Assembly: GCF_015666175.1 (NCBI RefSeq)
Contig: NZ_JADPIE010000006.1
Span: 154,108-218,107 of the forward strand
Direction of reading: 5' to 3'
Source of the DNA: Halonatronomonas betaini
GTDB taxonomy: Bacteria; Bacillota; Halanaerobiia; Halanaerobiales; Halarsenatibacteraceae
Length of the DNA: 64,000 nucleotides
The notes below the pieces were generated by a model. It was not told where the DNA came from. It made no database searches and worked only from the letters and a program-made list of their open reading frames with translations. Each line of letters starts with the position of its first letter. The first letter of the stretch is position 1. Shown here one piece after another: positions 37,398-46,335 of the stretch. Position numbers and translations under genes: made by a program.

Positions 37398-38882
37398 CTA
37401 AATCAAAATAGAAACTATCCTATTTATATAATTTATTGGCTTAGCCGGAAATATTCCAATAATTAAAATCAAGACCCCTAATGTTAACATAGGTAAAATG
37501 ATTTTAAAACCAAGCCTTTTAAATTCCCAGTCATATTCTAAATCATCATCGCCTCCAAAAAATGCTTGAATTATTATAGGTAAATAATAAACAGCATTCA
37601 ACAATGAACTTAAGATAATTATAATTAAATATAAAGGTTTTTCAGCTTCAATAGTTCCTATTGCAATTGTCCATTTACTAATAAAGCCATTTAAAGGTGG
37701 TATTCCAATCATCGCTAAGGCTGACAGAGCAAATAAACCCATAGTTAGAGGATATTTTTTACCTATACCTTTAAAATCAACAATATTCTCAGCCCCGGTA
37801 TATATGATTATAACTCCAACAGTTAAAAATAATAATGTTTTAATGATTGAGTGATTTACTATATGTAAAAATCCACCAGTAATGCTACTTTCAGTAGCCA
37901 GAGTTATTCCTAAAAATATATAACCAATTTGAGCGACACTTGAATAAGCCAGCATCCTCTTGATTTTTGTCTGGCTTATTGCAAATAATGAGCCAATTAT
38001 AATAGCCATACCAGCCATAACTATAGCTATTTCAGACATATTAGTCTGCTCGAAGAAACTTAAAGGTAATACTCTATAAAATACTTTAATAAAAACAACT
38101 ATATATGCCTTACCAACTAAACCTGCCATAATAGCTGTGGATATTGTAGGGGCAGAGTAATAAGCATCTGGAAGCCAGATATGCAATGGAAATAAAGCAG
38201 ATTTCATTGCTAAGCCAAAAAACATAAATAGCATAGCCATACTGGTTGCTGCCGGATACATTCCAGCAACTTCCATTAACTCCATACCGGCTAGTTCCAT
38301 ATTCAAATAACCTGTTAATAAATATATTAAACCGGTAGAAAATAAAACAGAAGAAGAACCAACAGCTGTTAAAAACAGATATTTAATACTAGCAAAGACT
38401 GTATCTTTATTTTCATTTATAGAAATAATCGCAACTGTAGTTAAAGCTGATATTTCAATAAAGACAAACATATTAAATAAGTCATTTGTTAAAATTAATC
38501 CAATTAAAGATGCTTGAAGCATAAAGGCCAGTGTAAAATACCATCCTCTTAGATGTTCGCTTATTTCTTCTCTTATCTTTTTCTGGTTATATAAATAAAT
38601 AATAAAAAACATACCTGATACAAGCAACAATATCAAAGCTTCTAATTCACTAAAAACAAATTCTATTCCTTTATCAGGAGTCCAACCTCCAAAATTATAA
38701 TACTCCACTCCTATTGAATTAACCCTAAAAATCACTAAGACTGAAAGTACAAATACTATTCCCGAAACAAAAGTAGCCAAAAATGAAAACTTTTTAAATT
38801 TAAATTGATCTAAAACAGGGCTGATAAATGCCGATATCAATAAAACCAGCATAATTAAAATACCTGGATGGACTCCTAACAT
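37398..38882 (-). CDS. mrpD: Mrp antiporter subunit D (MbhH-like)
   Basis: 494-residue polytopic proton-conducting subunit related to NuoM/N. Family motifs: NDLFNMFVFIEISALTTVAI, KSALFPLHIWLPDAYYSAPT, KRMLAYSSVAQIGYI (Lys in the broken helix) and ALAMIGIPPLNGFISKW. It conducts protons or Na+ as part of the Mrp module in the cytoplasmic membrane. The ATG has AGGAG upstream and overlaps the mrpC end by 7 bp. Confidence 0.93.
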   Translation of the reverse strand: MLGVHPGILIMLVLLISAFISPVLDQFKFKKFSFLATFVSGIVFVLSVLVIFRVNSIGVEYYNFGGWTPDKGIEFVFSELEALILLLVSGMFFIIYLYNQKKIREEISEHLRGWYFTLAFMLQASLIGLILTNDLFNMFVFIEISALTTVAIISINENKDTVFASIKYLFLTAVGSSSVLFSTGLIYLLTGYLNMELAGMELMEVAGMYPAATSMAMLFMFFGLAMKSALFPLHIWLPDAYYSAPTISTAIMAGLVGKAYIVVFIKVFYRVLPLSFFEQTNMSEIAIVMAGMAIIIGSLFAISQTKIKRMLAYSSVAQIGYIFLGITLATESSITGGFLHIVNHSIIKTLLFLTVGVIIIYTGAENIVDFKGIGKKYPLTMGLFALSALAMIGIPPLNGFISKWTIAIGTIEAEKPLYLIIIILSSLLNAVYYLPIIIQAFFGGDDDLEYDWEFKRLGFKIILPMLTLGVLILIIGIFPAKPINYINRIVSILI

Positions 38883-39247
38883 TCCCTTTCACTCCTAACA
38901 ACATAAATCTCTTCAACATTTATTGTGCCATAATGCTGATACACTTTAATAATAATTGCTAATGCAAATGCTGTTACACTTACAGAAACAACTATTCCTG
39001 TCAGCATTAAACCACTGGGTACTGGATTCACAGTTAAAGCATCCTGACTGCCCTCTACAATTGGAGAACCTCCATCAGCAACAAAACCGACTGCAACAAA
39101 AAAGAAGAAAATAGCACTATCCATAACATTTAAACCAATAACCTTCTTAATTAAATTTGGATGAGTGAGCAGAATATAAAATCCAATTAAAAACAAAACA
39201 ATAGAAGCAAAGTAATACATATTGGGATGAATAAAGATATCTATCAA
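38876..39247 (-). CDS. mrpC: Mrp antiporter subunit C (MbhG-like, NuoK family)
   Basis: 123 residues, three membrane helices, NuoK-like (ASIVLFLIGFYILL; KKVIGLNVMDSAIFFFF; LMLTGIVVSVSVTAFALAI). The start is TTG 39247, overlapping the mrpB stop; GGTGGTGAAG lies upstream. It sits between mrpB and mrpD, the canonical order. Confidence 0.92.
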   Translation of the reverse strand: MIDIFIHPNMYYFASIVLFLIGFYILLTHPNLIKKVIGLNVMDSAIFFFFVAVGFVADGGSPIVEGSQDALTVNPVPSGLMLTGIVVSVSVTAFALAIIIKVYQHYGTINVEEIYVVRSEREC

Positions 39248-39675
39248 TGTAAATCTTCACCACCAAGACTATCGAATAAAGCAACAATTGTACTTGCTAC
39301 CTTTACTCCAATAGCAATATTTAAAAATGCTATAAAACCACCACTAAATAATCTGCCAGGATCACCAGCAGGAAAAATCGGCAAGTTGCTTAAAAATGGT
39401 TGCCCATAAAAAAAGGCAACTATTCCAAAAAATATATAAACTAATGCCCCACCACTCTCAATTAATGTAGAAGTTCTATGAGAGAATTTCCTTTCCTGCA
39501 TTGAAATTCCATAGGTTAATGATAATAAAACAAAGCCTGCCCCGACAACAGTTCCACCAGAAAAACCCCCACCTGGAGATATATGAACATGTACTATTAA
39601 ATAAAGTCCAAATAGAGTTATAAATGGCAACATAAACCTTGTTATAATGCTTACAATTGTATCCCTAAATTTCAT
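39244..39675 (-). CDS. mrpB: Mrp antiporter subunit B (MnhB domain, MbhF-like)
   Basis: About 143 residues with four membrane helices and the MnhB signature HISPGGGFSGGTVVGAGFVL. ATG 39675 has GGAG 9 bp upstream and is preferred to an ATG three codons earlier. It overlaps both neighbours. Confidence 0.92.
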   Translation of the reverse strand: MKFRDTIVSIITRFMLPFITLFGLYLIVHVHISPGGGFSGGTVVGAGFVLLSLTYGISMQERKFSHRTSTLIESGGALVYIFFGIVAFFYGQPFLSNLPIFPAGDPGRLFSGGFIAFLNIAIGVKVASTIVALFDSLGGEDLH

Positions 39676-39967
39676 CCTTAACATCTCCAGATTCTCTATT
39701 GTTATCTATTAGAGTTGCAAAAATTCCAGCTATAGCAGCAAATAATACAGTCGTTTCTAATAATGTATCAAAAGCACGATAATCAGTAATAATAGATGAA
39801 ACTACATTTTGAGAACCAGTCTCTTCCACAGCCCTATTTACAATCTCAGTTTGTGAAAGCTTATTACCTGGATTATCAGGATCACCAAATGTAGGCATAT
39901 CCATTACAACTGAATATATTCCAAATCCTAAAGTAACTAATAAAACAATAGCAATTAAATGCTTCAT
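39665..39967 (-). CDS. MbhE-like subunit (part of MrpA C-terminal region)
   Basis: 100 residues: an N-terminal membrane helix, a soluble middle and a second helix with the signature DYRAFDTLLETTVLFAAI. It corresponds to the segment of fused MrpA/MrpB proteins that is a separate gene (MbhE) in Mbh-type modules. Its ATG overlaps the previous gene by 4 bp (ATGA). Confidence 0.85.
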   Translation of the reverse strand: MKHLIAIVLLVTLGFGIYSVVMDMPTFGDPDNPGNKLSQTEIVNRAVEETGSQNVVSSIITDYRAFDTLLETTVLFAAIAGIFATLIDNNRESGDVKDEI

Positions 39968-40206
39968 TTTTCCAGCCTCCCTGTTTTACTAATAGCAGCA
40001 ACAAGCAAAACAGTAGTCACGCCAGCTCCTAAAGCTGCTTCAGTTATAGCAACATCTGGCGCTCTCATCTGCTGCCAGAGTAATGACATAATTAAGTTAT
40101 ATACAGCAAATAATATAACGGCACTTAATAAATCCTTGATTTTAGCAACAGATATAACTACAACTATAAGTGTCAATATTAATACAAAATGAAATATATT
40201 AATCAT
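39964..40206 (-). CDS. MbhD-like subunit (DUF4040, part of MrpA C-terminal region)
   Basis: 80 residues with three membrane segments and the DUF4040 pattern (DLLSAVILFAVYNLIMSLLW; APDVAITEAALGAGVTT). The conserved Glu in ITEAALG is in a membrane segment. ATG 40206 has GGAGG 9 bp upstream; earlier in-frame starts lie within mrpG. Stand-alone genes of this domain mark the Mbh/archaeal-type organisation. Confidence 0.87.
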   Translation of the reverse strand: MINIFHFVLILTLIVVVISVAKIKDLLSAVILFAVYNLIMSLLWQQMRAPDVAITEAALGAGVTTVLLVAAISKTGRLEK

Positions 40207-40531
40207 AATTTTCTTCCTCCCTGCTAAAGGGAACATAACTATCAGAAATTTCCCTGGTTTCAAAAGCTGCCAGCGCTATAGCATGAGAAGCAGTTGGATT
40301 TGTCACCCAGATAAATAAAACTAAAACAAATAATTTTAAAGAAAATATCGAAATTCCATTTAACAAGATTAAACCAAACATAACCAGACTAACACCAAGG
40401 GTGTCGCATTTAGTACTTGCATGCATTCTGGTATAAACGTCAGGCATTCTTAATAATCCAATAGTACCAACTGCAAAGAAAAAGACACCAGTAAAAATAG
40501 AAATATAAGAGATCACTTCAATAACTATCAT
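40199..40531 (-). CDS. mrpG: Mrp antiporter subunit G (MbhC-like)
   Basis: 110 residues, PhaG/MnhG family: FFAVGTIGLLRMPDVYTRMHASTKCDTLG is the hallmark (given here in parts: GLLRMPDVYTRMHA, then KCDTLG). Three membrane helices. The C-terminal TNPTASHAIALAAF is typical. Overlaps the DUF4040 gene by 8 bp. Confidence 0.93.
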   Translation of the reverse strand: MIVIEVISYISIFTGVFFFAVGTIGLLRMPDVYTRMHASTKCDTLGVSLVMFGLILLNGISIFSLKLFVLVLFIWVTNPTASHAIALAAFETREISDSYVPFSREEENYD

Positions 40532-40553
40532 AATATAATCACCATTTTCTTAA

Positions 40554-40820
40554 TCATGAAACACTTCCTTTTTCCAGGTACTTAGCAACTGAAATACTGG
40601 CAATAAAACTAATTAAAGCATATACCAGGGCAATATCAACAAAGTAATACTCTGAAAATATAATTGCAAATAACACCATTATAGAAACTGTCTTAGTTCC
40701 TATCACATTAATAACAATAATTCTATCCAATGATGATGGACCTATAATCCCTCTAATTAAAGATAGAAATATTAAAATACTTAAAAGTAGGCTGGCAAAT
40801 ATCAAAATATTATTGGTCAT
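40554..40820 (-). CDS. mrpF: Mrp antiporter subunit F (MbhB-like)
   Basis: 88 residues, three membrane helices, MrpF/PhaF family with RGIIGPSSLDRIIVINVIG and the membrane Asp in FVDIALVYALISF. ATG 40820 is preferred over a TTG three codons upstream because GGGG lies 10 bp before it. Overlaps the end of mrpE by 11 bp. Confidence 0.9.
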   Translation of the reverse strand: MTNNILIFASLLLSILIFLSLIRGIIGPSSLDRIIVINVIGTKTVSIMVLFAIIFSEYYFVDIALVYALISFIASISVAKYLEKGSVS

Positions 40821-41370
40821 AACTATCAATCCCCTTTTCTTCTATCCCACACATTAAATCCTCCATATACCATCCAGATACATTGTGGGCAGCATCACTT
40901 GTCAATGCATGAATTACTAATTCATCATCAACCATATAAACACTTATAGTCCCTGGAGTCAGAGTAATAGTATTAGCATACAGAACCCTGCTTATTTTCT
41001 TTTTAGGCTTTAATCTAATGCAAATAAAAGTAGGTTCAATAGGCATTTTAGGCGATAGTACAATTTTAGCTACATCAATATTTGCTAATACCATCTCAAT
41101 TAAAAATCTATAAAAATAATGAAATAATTTTAAAATATTTTTTCTAGTCACTAAAAATGCCTGTATATCACTTAACATAAAATGTCCCCAGTATGTAGTT
41201 ATCAAAAAAGAAAATAAAACACCAATAAAGAGCTGCTGCCAATCAAAACTTCCTGTTAAAATAATCCAGAAGATGATTAAAGCAGCAGCCCATCTTAGTC
41301 TTACTTTTCTCTGGAGATAACTACCTAAAACTGCAATATTTCTTCTTAAAGAAAGCAGTACTCTCTCCAT
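40810..41370 (-). CDS. mrpE: Mrp antiporter subunit E (MbhA-like)
   Basis: 186 residues, MNHE family. An N-terminal basic segment, two or three membrane helices (about 26-65), then a cytoplasmic domain with VLYANTITLTPGTISVYMVDDELVIHAL, the family core (parts: ANTITLTPGTISV, DDELVIHAL). It starts the Mrp module 14 bp after rnfA, with GAGGG upstream, so both modules share a transcript. Confidence 0.92.
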   Translation of the reverse strand: MERVLLSLRRNIAVLGSYLQRKVRLRWAAALIIFWIILTGSFDWQQLFIGVLFSFLITTYWGHFMLSDIQAFLVTRKNILKLFHYFYRFLIEMVLANIDVAKIVLSPKMPIEPTFICIRLKPKKKISRVLYANTITLTPGTISVYMVDDELVIHALTSDAAHNVSGWYMEDLMCGIEEKGIDSYDQ

Positions 41371-41384
41371 TTATTATCCCTCTT

Positions 41385-41939
41385 CTAATATAAGAATAAA
41401 AACCCAGAAACTCCCATAGCTGCTATTCCTAATCCAATTAAAATAGCAGGAGCCAGCTTAAATATATCACTTGCTTCAGAAATCCTCATCTGTTCTTTTA
41501 ATGTAGCAATAAGAACAAACGCAATATAGAATCCAATTGCATTGGCAAATGCAGTAACCATCATTTCAGTAAAAACAAGGTTCCTTTCTAAAATAATCCA
41601 TTGAAACCCTAATAAAGCTGGCATAAAGATAAATAATTTAGGCATTCCATAGTAGTCACCTTTAAGCTCTCCAAGATATTGTAAAACAATTATAGCTCCT
41701 AAAGAAACCAGGAAAAACACCCAGGCAGCAAGGAATTCAAATTCAATTCCTATCGAATCTACAATAACCCATCCAAAAATACCTGCAAATAAGATTGCAA
41801 AAGCAAATTTTACTCCTTTTACCAGAGATGGTCTAACTCTATCTGTTTCCACAAGAGAGACTAAAACACCTAAAGAATATATTAATACTAAATTTACAGG
41901 CAAAATATTCTCAAGAAATAAACCAAATGTTTCATTCAT
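41385..41939 (-). CDS. rnfA: RnfA/NqrE-like membrane subunit lacking cysteines
   Basis: 184 residues, six membrane helices, RnfA/RnfE/NqrD/NqrE family. The N-terminus (ENILPVNLVLIYSLGVLVSL) aligns with the canonical VNNFVLSRFLGICP stretch, but the Cys is absent; the canonical second site (TTNCAVLG) is replaced by LLGFQWII. There is no Cys anywhere in the protein. In characterised Rnf/Nqr these residues hold a [2Fe-2S] cluster at the RnfA-RnfE interface, so this subunit cannot make that centre. It overlaps rnfE by 8 bp and is followed by mrpE. Confidence 0.8.
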   Translation of the reverse strand: MNETFGLFLENILPVNLVLIYSLGVLVSLVETDRVRPSLVKGVKFAFAILFAGIFGWVIVDSIGIEFEFLAAWVFFLVSLGAIIVLQYLGELKGDYYGMPKLFIFMPALLGFQWIILERNLVFTEMMVTAFANAIGFYIAFVLIATLKEQMRISEASDIFKLAPAILIGLGIAAMGVSGFLFLY

Positions 41940-42525
41940 TACTTTCGCCCCCTTCTAATGCAAATAAATTTGCATCAACTTTATCTAAACTCAATAACAA
42001 TCTAAATAAGATCCAGACGACTCCAAGGAAAATAAATCCACCTGCAGAACCTCCAAGTGCACTTAAGGGAGCAAAGCCAATATCATACAATTCATAACCT
42101 AAAATAGATCCAAAACCAAATAGTTCTCTTAGAAATGCAACTGCTATTATAGTTATAAAGAATATATTTATTCTTTTCCATAGCTGAGACAAAGATACAT
42201 TATCCTTGCAACCATAATATGTTAGTGGTGTAACACCTATTAAGAGAATATATAATCCAGAATGTTGATACACTCCTGGATATAAATAAGCAGTTAGCAA
42301 ATAAGCTATATAACTAAAAGATACACCAAAGGCTGAATAAACAATCCAATGGGCATCAGCCAATAACTCCACATTTACTAGCTTTGAAACAGCTCTTGAA
42401 ATTAAAGAAATTAATATTAAAACAACTGTAACAACAACTGCTGTTTGAATATTTCTGCTTCCTCCCAGAATGGGGAGCAGGCCTAATAAAACGACCTGCT
42501 CAAATATATTATTAAATTTAGGCAT
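41932..42525 (-). CDS. rnfE: RnfE/NqrD-like membrane subunit with altered Fe-S site
   Basis: 197 residues, six membrane helices. The N-terminal NIFEQVVLLGLLPILGG aligns with the canonical VQxLGLCPxLA, with Leu replacing Cys. The second canonical Cys (VVNCIILGR) aligns with IGVTPLTYYG; the only Cys is four residues further on, in YYGCKD. It lies between the giant rnfD-G gene (28 bp) and rnfA (8-bp overlap). The acidic C-terminal tail (DANLFALEGGESNE) is cytoplasmic or external, not determined. Confidence 0.78.
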   Translation of the reverse strand: MPKFNNIFEQVVLLGLLPILGGSRNIQTAVVVTVVLILISLISRAVSKLVNVELLADAHWIVYSAFGVSFSYIAYLLTAYLYPGVYQHSGLYILLIGVTPLTYYGCKDNVSLSQLWKRINIFFITIIAVAFLRELFGFGSILGYELYDIGFAPLSALGGSAGGFIFLGVVWILFRLLLSLDKVDANLFALEGGESNE

Positions 42526-42553
42526 CTAGTAATCCCGCCTTTCTTTTTTATTA

Positions 42554-45500
42554 TTAGTTAGCTTCATTTAAAACACTCTCCAGCGCCTCTATAAAGCCTG
42601 CACTAGTTCCAGTTGCACCAGAGATTGTATCTATATCTGCTGACTGGGCTGATATAGCTGCTTCAATTAATTCATCAAAAGCAGGTTCCGCTATATTTTC
42701 TGTCTCAGAATGACTTATAATCTCTATTGACTCAATAGCTCCATCAGTTATAACAACTTCTATCTCGATATCATCATTATAACCTTCAGCAGTTGCAGTA
42801 TAAGTGCCATCTTCATAATCAGCTTCAACTTCATCCTCTTCATCTATTTCATCTTCTAGAGCATCTGCAACTGCTGCCATTATAGCCTCACTTGTCTCTG
42901 TTGCTCCTGAAGCAACATCAACCTCTGTACTCTGGCTTTCAATTATTGCAGCTGGTACTTGATCAAATGCAGGATCTGAAATTCCATCAGATTCTGAATG
43001 GTCTGTTATATCAATAGCAATTATCTCTCCTGCATCATCTAAACTTACCTCAACAATTAATTCTCCACCATAGCCTTCAGCTCTACCTTCTAAAACTTCA
43101 GCTGCTTCTTCAGGCTCATCCGGTTCTTCTTCAGGCTCTTCATCAACCTCTTCAGCACCGGCATCCTGGAGAATTTGTTCCAGCGCTTCTATAAAACCTG
43201 CACTACTTCCAGTCGCACCAGAAATTGTATCTATATTAGCTGACTGGGCTGATATAGCTGCTTCAATTAATTCATCAAAGGCAGGCTCAGCTATACTATC
43301 TGTTTCATCATGACTTAATATCTCAATAGATTCTATCGCTCCATCTGTTATTACAACTTCAATCTCGATATCATCCATATAGCCTTCACCAGTTGCAGTA
43401 TAAGTGCCATCTTCATAATCAGCTTCAACTTCATCCTCTTCATCTATTTCATCTTCTAGAGCATCTGCAACTGCTGCCATTATAGCCTCACTTGTCTCTG
43501 TTGCTCCTGAAGCAACATCAACCTCTGTACTCTGGCTTTCAATTATTGCAGCTGGTACTTGATCAAATGCAGGATCTGAAATTCCATCAGATTCTGAATG
43601 GTCTATTATATCAATAGCAATTATCTCTCCTGCATCATCTAAACTTACCTCAACAATTAATTCTCCACCATAGCCTTCAGCTCTACCTTCTAAAACTTCA
43701 GCTGCTTCTTCAGGCTCATCCGGTTCTTCTTCAGGCTCTTCATCAACCTCTTCAGCACCGGCATCCTGGAGAATTTGTTCCAGCGCTTCTATAAAACCTG
43801 CACTACTTCCAGTCGCACCAGAAATTGTATCTATATTAGCTGACTGGGCTGATATAGCTGCTTCAATTAATTCATCAAAGGCAGGCTCAGCTATATTTTC
43901 TGTCTCAGAATGACTTATAATTTCTATTGACTCAATAGCTCCATCAGTTATAACAACTTCTATCTCAATATCATCATTATACCCTTCGGCAGTTGCTGTG
44001 TAAGTGCCATCTTCATAATCAGGTCTCTCTACACCTAATGCATCTTCAATAGCCTGTAAGAAGCCCTGACTTGAATAAGTTGCACCAGTTACATGATCAA
44101 CTGAAGTTGTCTGCCTGTCAATAACTAGCTCTCTTAAATCTTCAAAAGCAGGCTCGGCAATATCAGCTGTATCTGAATGATCTATAACTCTGATATCAGC
44201 AATCTGTCCATCAGCAATCTCTATTTCTATCTCTATTTCATCATTATAACCATCACCTATACCTGTGTAAGTACCATCATCAACAGGTATAACAAATTCA
44301 TCTTCAATACTTAATACAGCTTCACCTATAGCTGCCAGAAACCCACGACTAGTCATTGTTGCTCCGGAAACCATATCAACATCAGTAGTCTGCTCATTAA
44401 GAACTCTCTCTTTTAACATTTCAAAAGCAGGATCTGCTAAATAAGTTGTCTCTTGATGATCTACTAATCTTATATCAATCAGCTCATTATTTTCAACTGT
44501 TATTTCTACAACTATCTCACCAATCATACCTTCTGCTCTTCCTGTATAAACGCCATCAGGCATTTCAAATCCAGTAGTATATACTTCAACTCTTTCACCA
44601 GCAAGGGCATCATCAACAGCAGAAAGCATTCCACGACTGCTCATTGTAGAACCAGAAATCACATCAACATCAGTGCTTTGAGCTCTAACAACCCTATTTT
44701 CCAGTCTCTCAAAGGCACTTCTGGCGACATGAGGAGTATCTCTATGTCTTAAAATATTAACTTCATGTAAAAAACCTTCTTCAATCTTAACCTGGGCTTC
44801 TACATCTCCCCACATACCGCTACCAGTTCCATAATACCAGCCATTAGGAATATCAAAATAATCAAATTCTGGTCCCTCAAGCTGTCTTTCAACGAGTTCT
44901 AATGCACTTTCAACAGTCTGAGCAACTGCAATAGATGATAAAGTTGCATTTGTAATTACATCTAAATCAAAGTTTGCTCCCATAGTTGGTGTCAAATCAG
45001 AACGTCTTAAACCTTCAAACTGTTCTAAAAAGCCTGGTTGGGCAACCTGGGCTCCAAGAGTAGCACTTTCATTATGCTCAATAATCCTGCTACCAATAAC
45101 TTCTCCTTCAGGATTAATTGCAACCATATTTTCAATTTCGCCACTATACCCAATTCTACTTACATATGCTAAAAACCCAATCCGCTCGTCATCTTCAATT
45201 ACTTCAGCAAGTAATCTATCTTTATTTAAATCTTCAAGCATATTAAATTTCTCTGCTCTTGGGAAGAAGCTATCCATATGCTCATTAAAGACACGGTGAT
45301 GCTGTTCCAAAAACTCAGTATCAGTAAAAACTATACCTGCATATGCAACAACAGCAAATATAATTGATGCAACAACAACTACACCTACCTGCATCGCCTT
45401 TTTCTTCTTCTTATACACCTGTCCAAAGATGTAGCCCTCTAATACAGTGTCAAATAAATGAGAAAATCCATTCATTATTAATATTGCAAAAGTAACACCT

Positions 45501-46315
45501 TCTGGATAGGCTGTAAATACCCTTATTACAACTGTTAAAATTCCGCAACCTATACCATAGGCAACTCTACCACTTTTTGTAGATGGAGAGCTAACCATAT
45601 CTGTAGCTATAAAGAAGGCACCAAATATAATTGAACCTGCTAATATAGTAAATAATGGATCGACTCCAAAAATTAAAGCAGTTACTGCTGAAGCAGCAAC
45701 ATAGGGTATAGAAATTCTTAAATCTAAATAACCTCTTTTATATAGATAAAATGCTCCTATCAATAATGCTAGTGCAGAGGTTTCTCCAATACTACCAGGC
45801 ATATTACCTATAAATAGGTTTAGATAGTCTGAAGAAGCACTTGCAGCTGCTAAAGGAGTTGAAGTTGTTACTCCGTCAAATGGAGTAACCCAGTGAGTCA
45901 TATAAACTGGCCAGGAAATTGCAAGTATAGCTCTACCAACTAAAGCAGGGTTAAAAATATTATTTCCAAGTCCCCCAAATAATTGCTTACCAATTATTAT
46001 AGATAAAGCACCACCGACGATAGGAATCCACCAGGGGGAAGCAGGTGGTAATGATAAACCTAAAATAACACCAGTTACAACTGCACTCCCATCACCAATT
46101 AACCGCTTACCTCCAGTTAATTTTTTATGAAAAGGAATCTCGACAACAACACATGTTAAAGCTGCTGCTCCTATTAAATATAAAGAATATGTTCCGAAAA
46201 AATAAACTGATGCAATAATTGCTGGAACTAAAGCAATTACAACATTCCACATCGTTTTTTCTATTGTATCTAACTGTTTTATATGTGGTCCAGAGTAATT
46301 AAATGAATTTGACAA
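42554..46315 (-). CDS. rnfD: Giant RnfD-RnfG fusion with nine FMN-binding domains
   Basis: 1253 residues. Residues 1-305 are RnfD: about nine membrane helices, with KRLIGDGSAVVTGVILGLSL, NIFNPALVGRAIL and the FMN-carrying Thr in GVTTSTPLA (T153). A linker helix (about 309-330) leads to an RnfG-like domain and then eight extra FMN-binding (PF04205-type) domains about 96-104 residues apart. Predicted flavinylated threonines are T458 (in TNAT, Asn for Gly), T557 (SGST), T653, T746, T835, T939, T1035, T1139 and T1235 (SGAT or TGAT). In the family, ApbE attaches FMN to this Thr on the external side. Acidic EPEEE linkers separate some domains. Domains 5-8 are a near-identical two-domain duplication. 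Canonical RnfG has a single site. Confidence 0.9.
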   Translation of the reverse strand: MSNSFNYSGPHIKQLDTIEKTMWNVVIALVPAIIASVYFFGTYSLYLIGAAALTCVVVEIPFHKKLTGGKRLIGDGSAVVTGVILGLSLPPASPWWIPIVGGALSIIIGKQLFGGLGNNIFNPALVGRAILAISWPVYMTHWVTPFDGVTTSTPLAAASASSDYLNLFIGNMPGSIGETSALALLIGAFYLYKRGYLDLRISIPYVAASAVTALIFGVDPLFTILAGSIIFGAFFIATDMVSSPSTKSGRVAYGIGCGILTVVIRVFTAYPEGVTFAILIMNGFSHLFDTVLEGYIFGQVYKKKKKAMQVGVVVVASIIFAVVAYAGIVFTDTEFLEQHHRVFNEHMDSFFPRAEKFNMLEDLNKDRLLAEVIEDDERIGFLAYVSRIGYSGEIENMVAINPEGEVIGSRIIEHNESATLGAQVAQPGFLEQFEGLRRSDLTPTMGANFDLDVITNATLSSIAVAQTVESALELVERQLEGPEFDYFDIPNGWYYGTGSGMWGDVEAQVKIEEGFLHEVNILRHRDTPHVARSAFERLENRVVRAQSTDVDVISGSTMSSRGMLSAVDDALAGERVEVYTTGFEMPDGVYTGRAEGMIGEIVVEITVENNELIDIRLVDHQETTYLADPAFEMLKERVLNEQTTDVDMVSGATMTSRGFLAAIGEAVLSIEDEFVIPVDDGTYTGIGDGYNDEIEIEIEIADGQIADIRVIDHSDTADIAEPAFEDLRELVIDRQTTSVDHVTGATYSSQGFLQAIEDALGVERPDYEDGTYTATAEGYNDDIEIEVVITDGAIESIEIISHSETENIAEPAFDELIEAAISAQSANIDTISGATGSSAGFIEALEQILQDAGAEEVDEEPEEEPDEPEEAAEVLEGRAEGYGGELIVEVSLDDAGEIIAIDIIDHSESDGISDPAFDQVPAAIIESQSTEVDVASGATETSEAIMAAVADALEDEIDEEDEVEADYEDGTYTATGEGYMDDIEIEVVITDGAIESIEILSHDETDSIAEPAFDELIEAAISAQSANIDTISGATGSSAGFIEALEQILQDAGAEEVDEEPEEEPDEPEEAAEVLEGRAEGYGGELIVEVSLDDAGEIIAIDITDHSESDGISDPAFDQVPAAIIESQSTEVDVASGATETSEAIMAAVADALEDEIDEEDEVEADYEDGTYTATAEGYNDDIEIEVVITDGAIESIEIISHSETENIAEPAFDELIEAAISAQSADIDTISGATGTSAGFIEALESVLNEAN
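42785..43890 (-). repeat. 600-bp internal tandem duplication in rnfD-G
   Basis: The stretches at about 42785-43290 and 43385-43890 are nearly identical with an offset of exactly 600 bp (200 codons, two FMN domains); I find a single mismatch (G/A near 42965-43565) across most of it. A looser third half-copy begins near 42661 relative to 43861 (1200-bp offset). The nucleotide identity indicates a recent duplication or gene conversion. Confidence 0.9.
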
Positions 46316-46335
46316 AACCTTTCACCTCCGAAATA

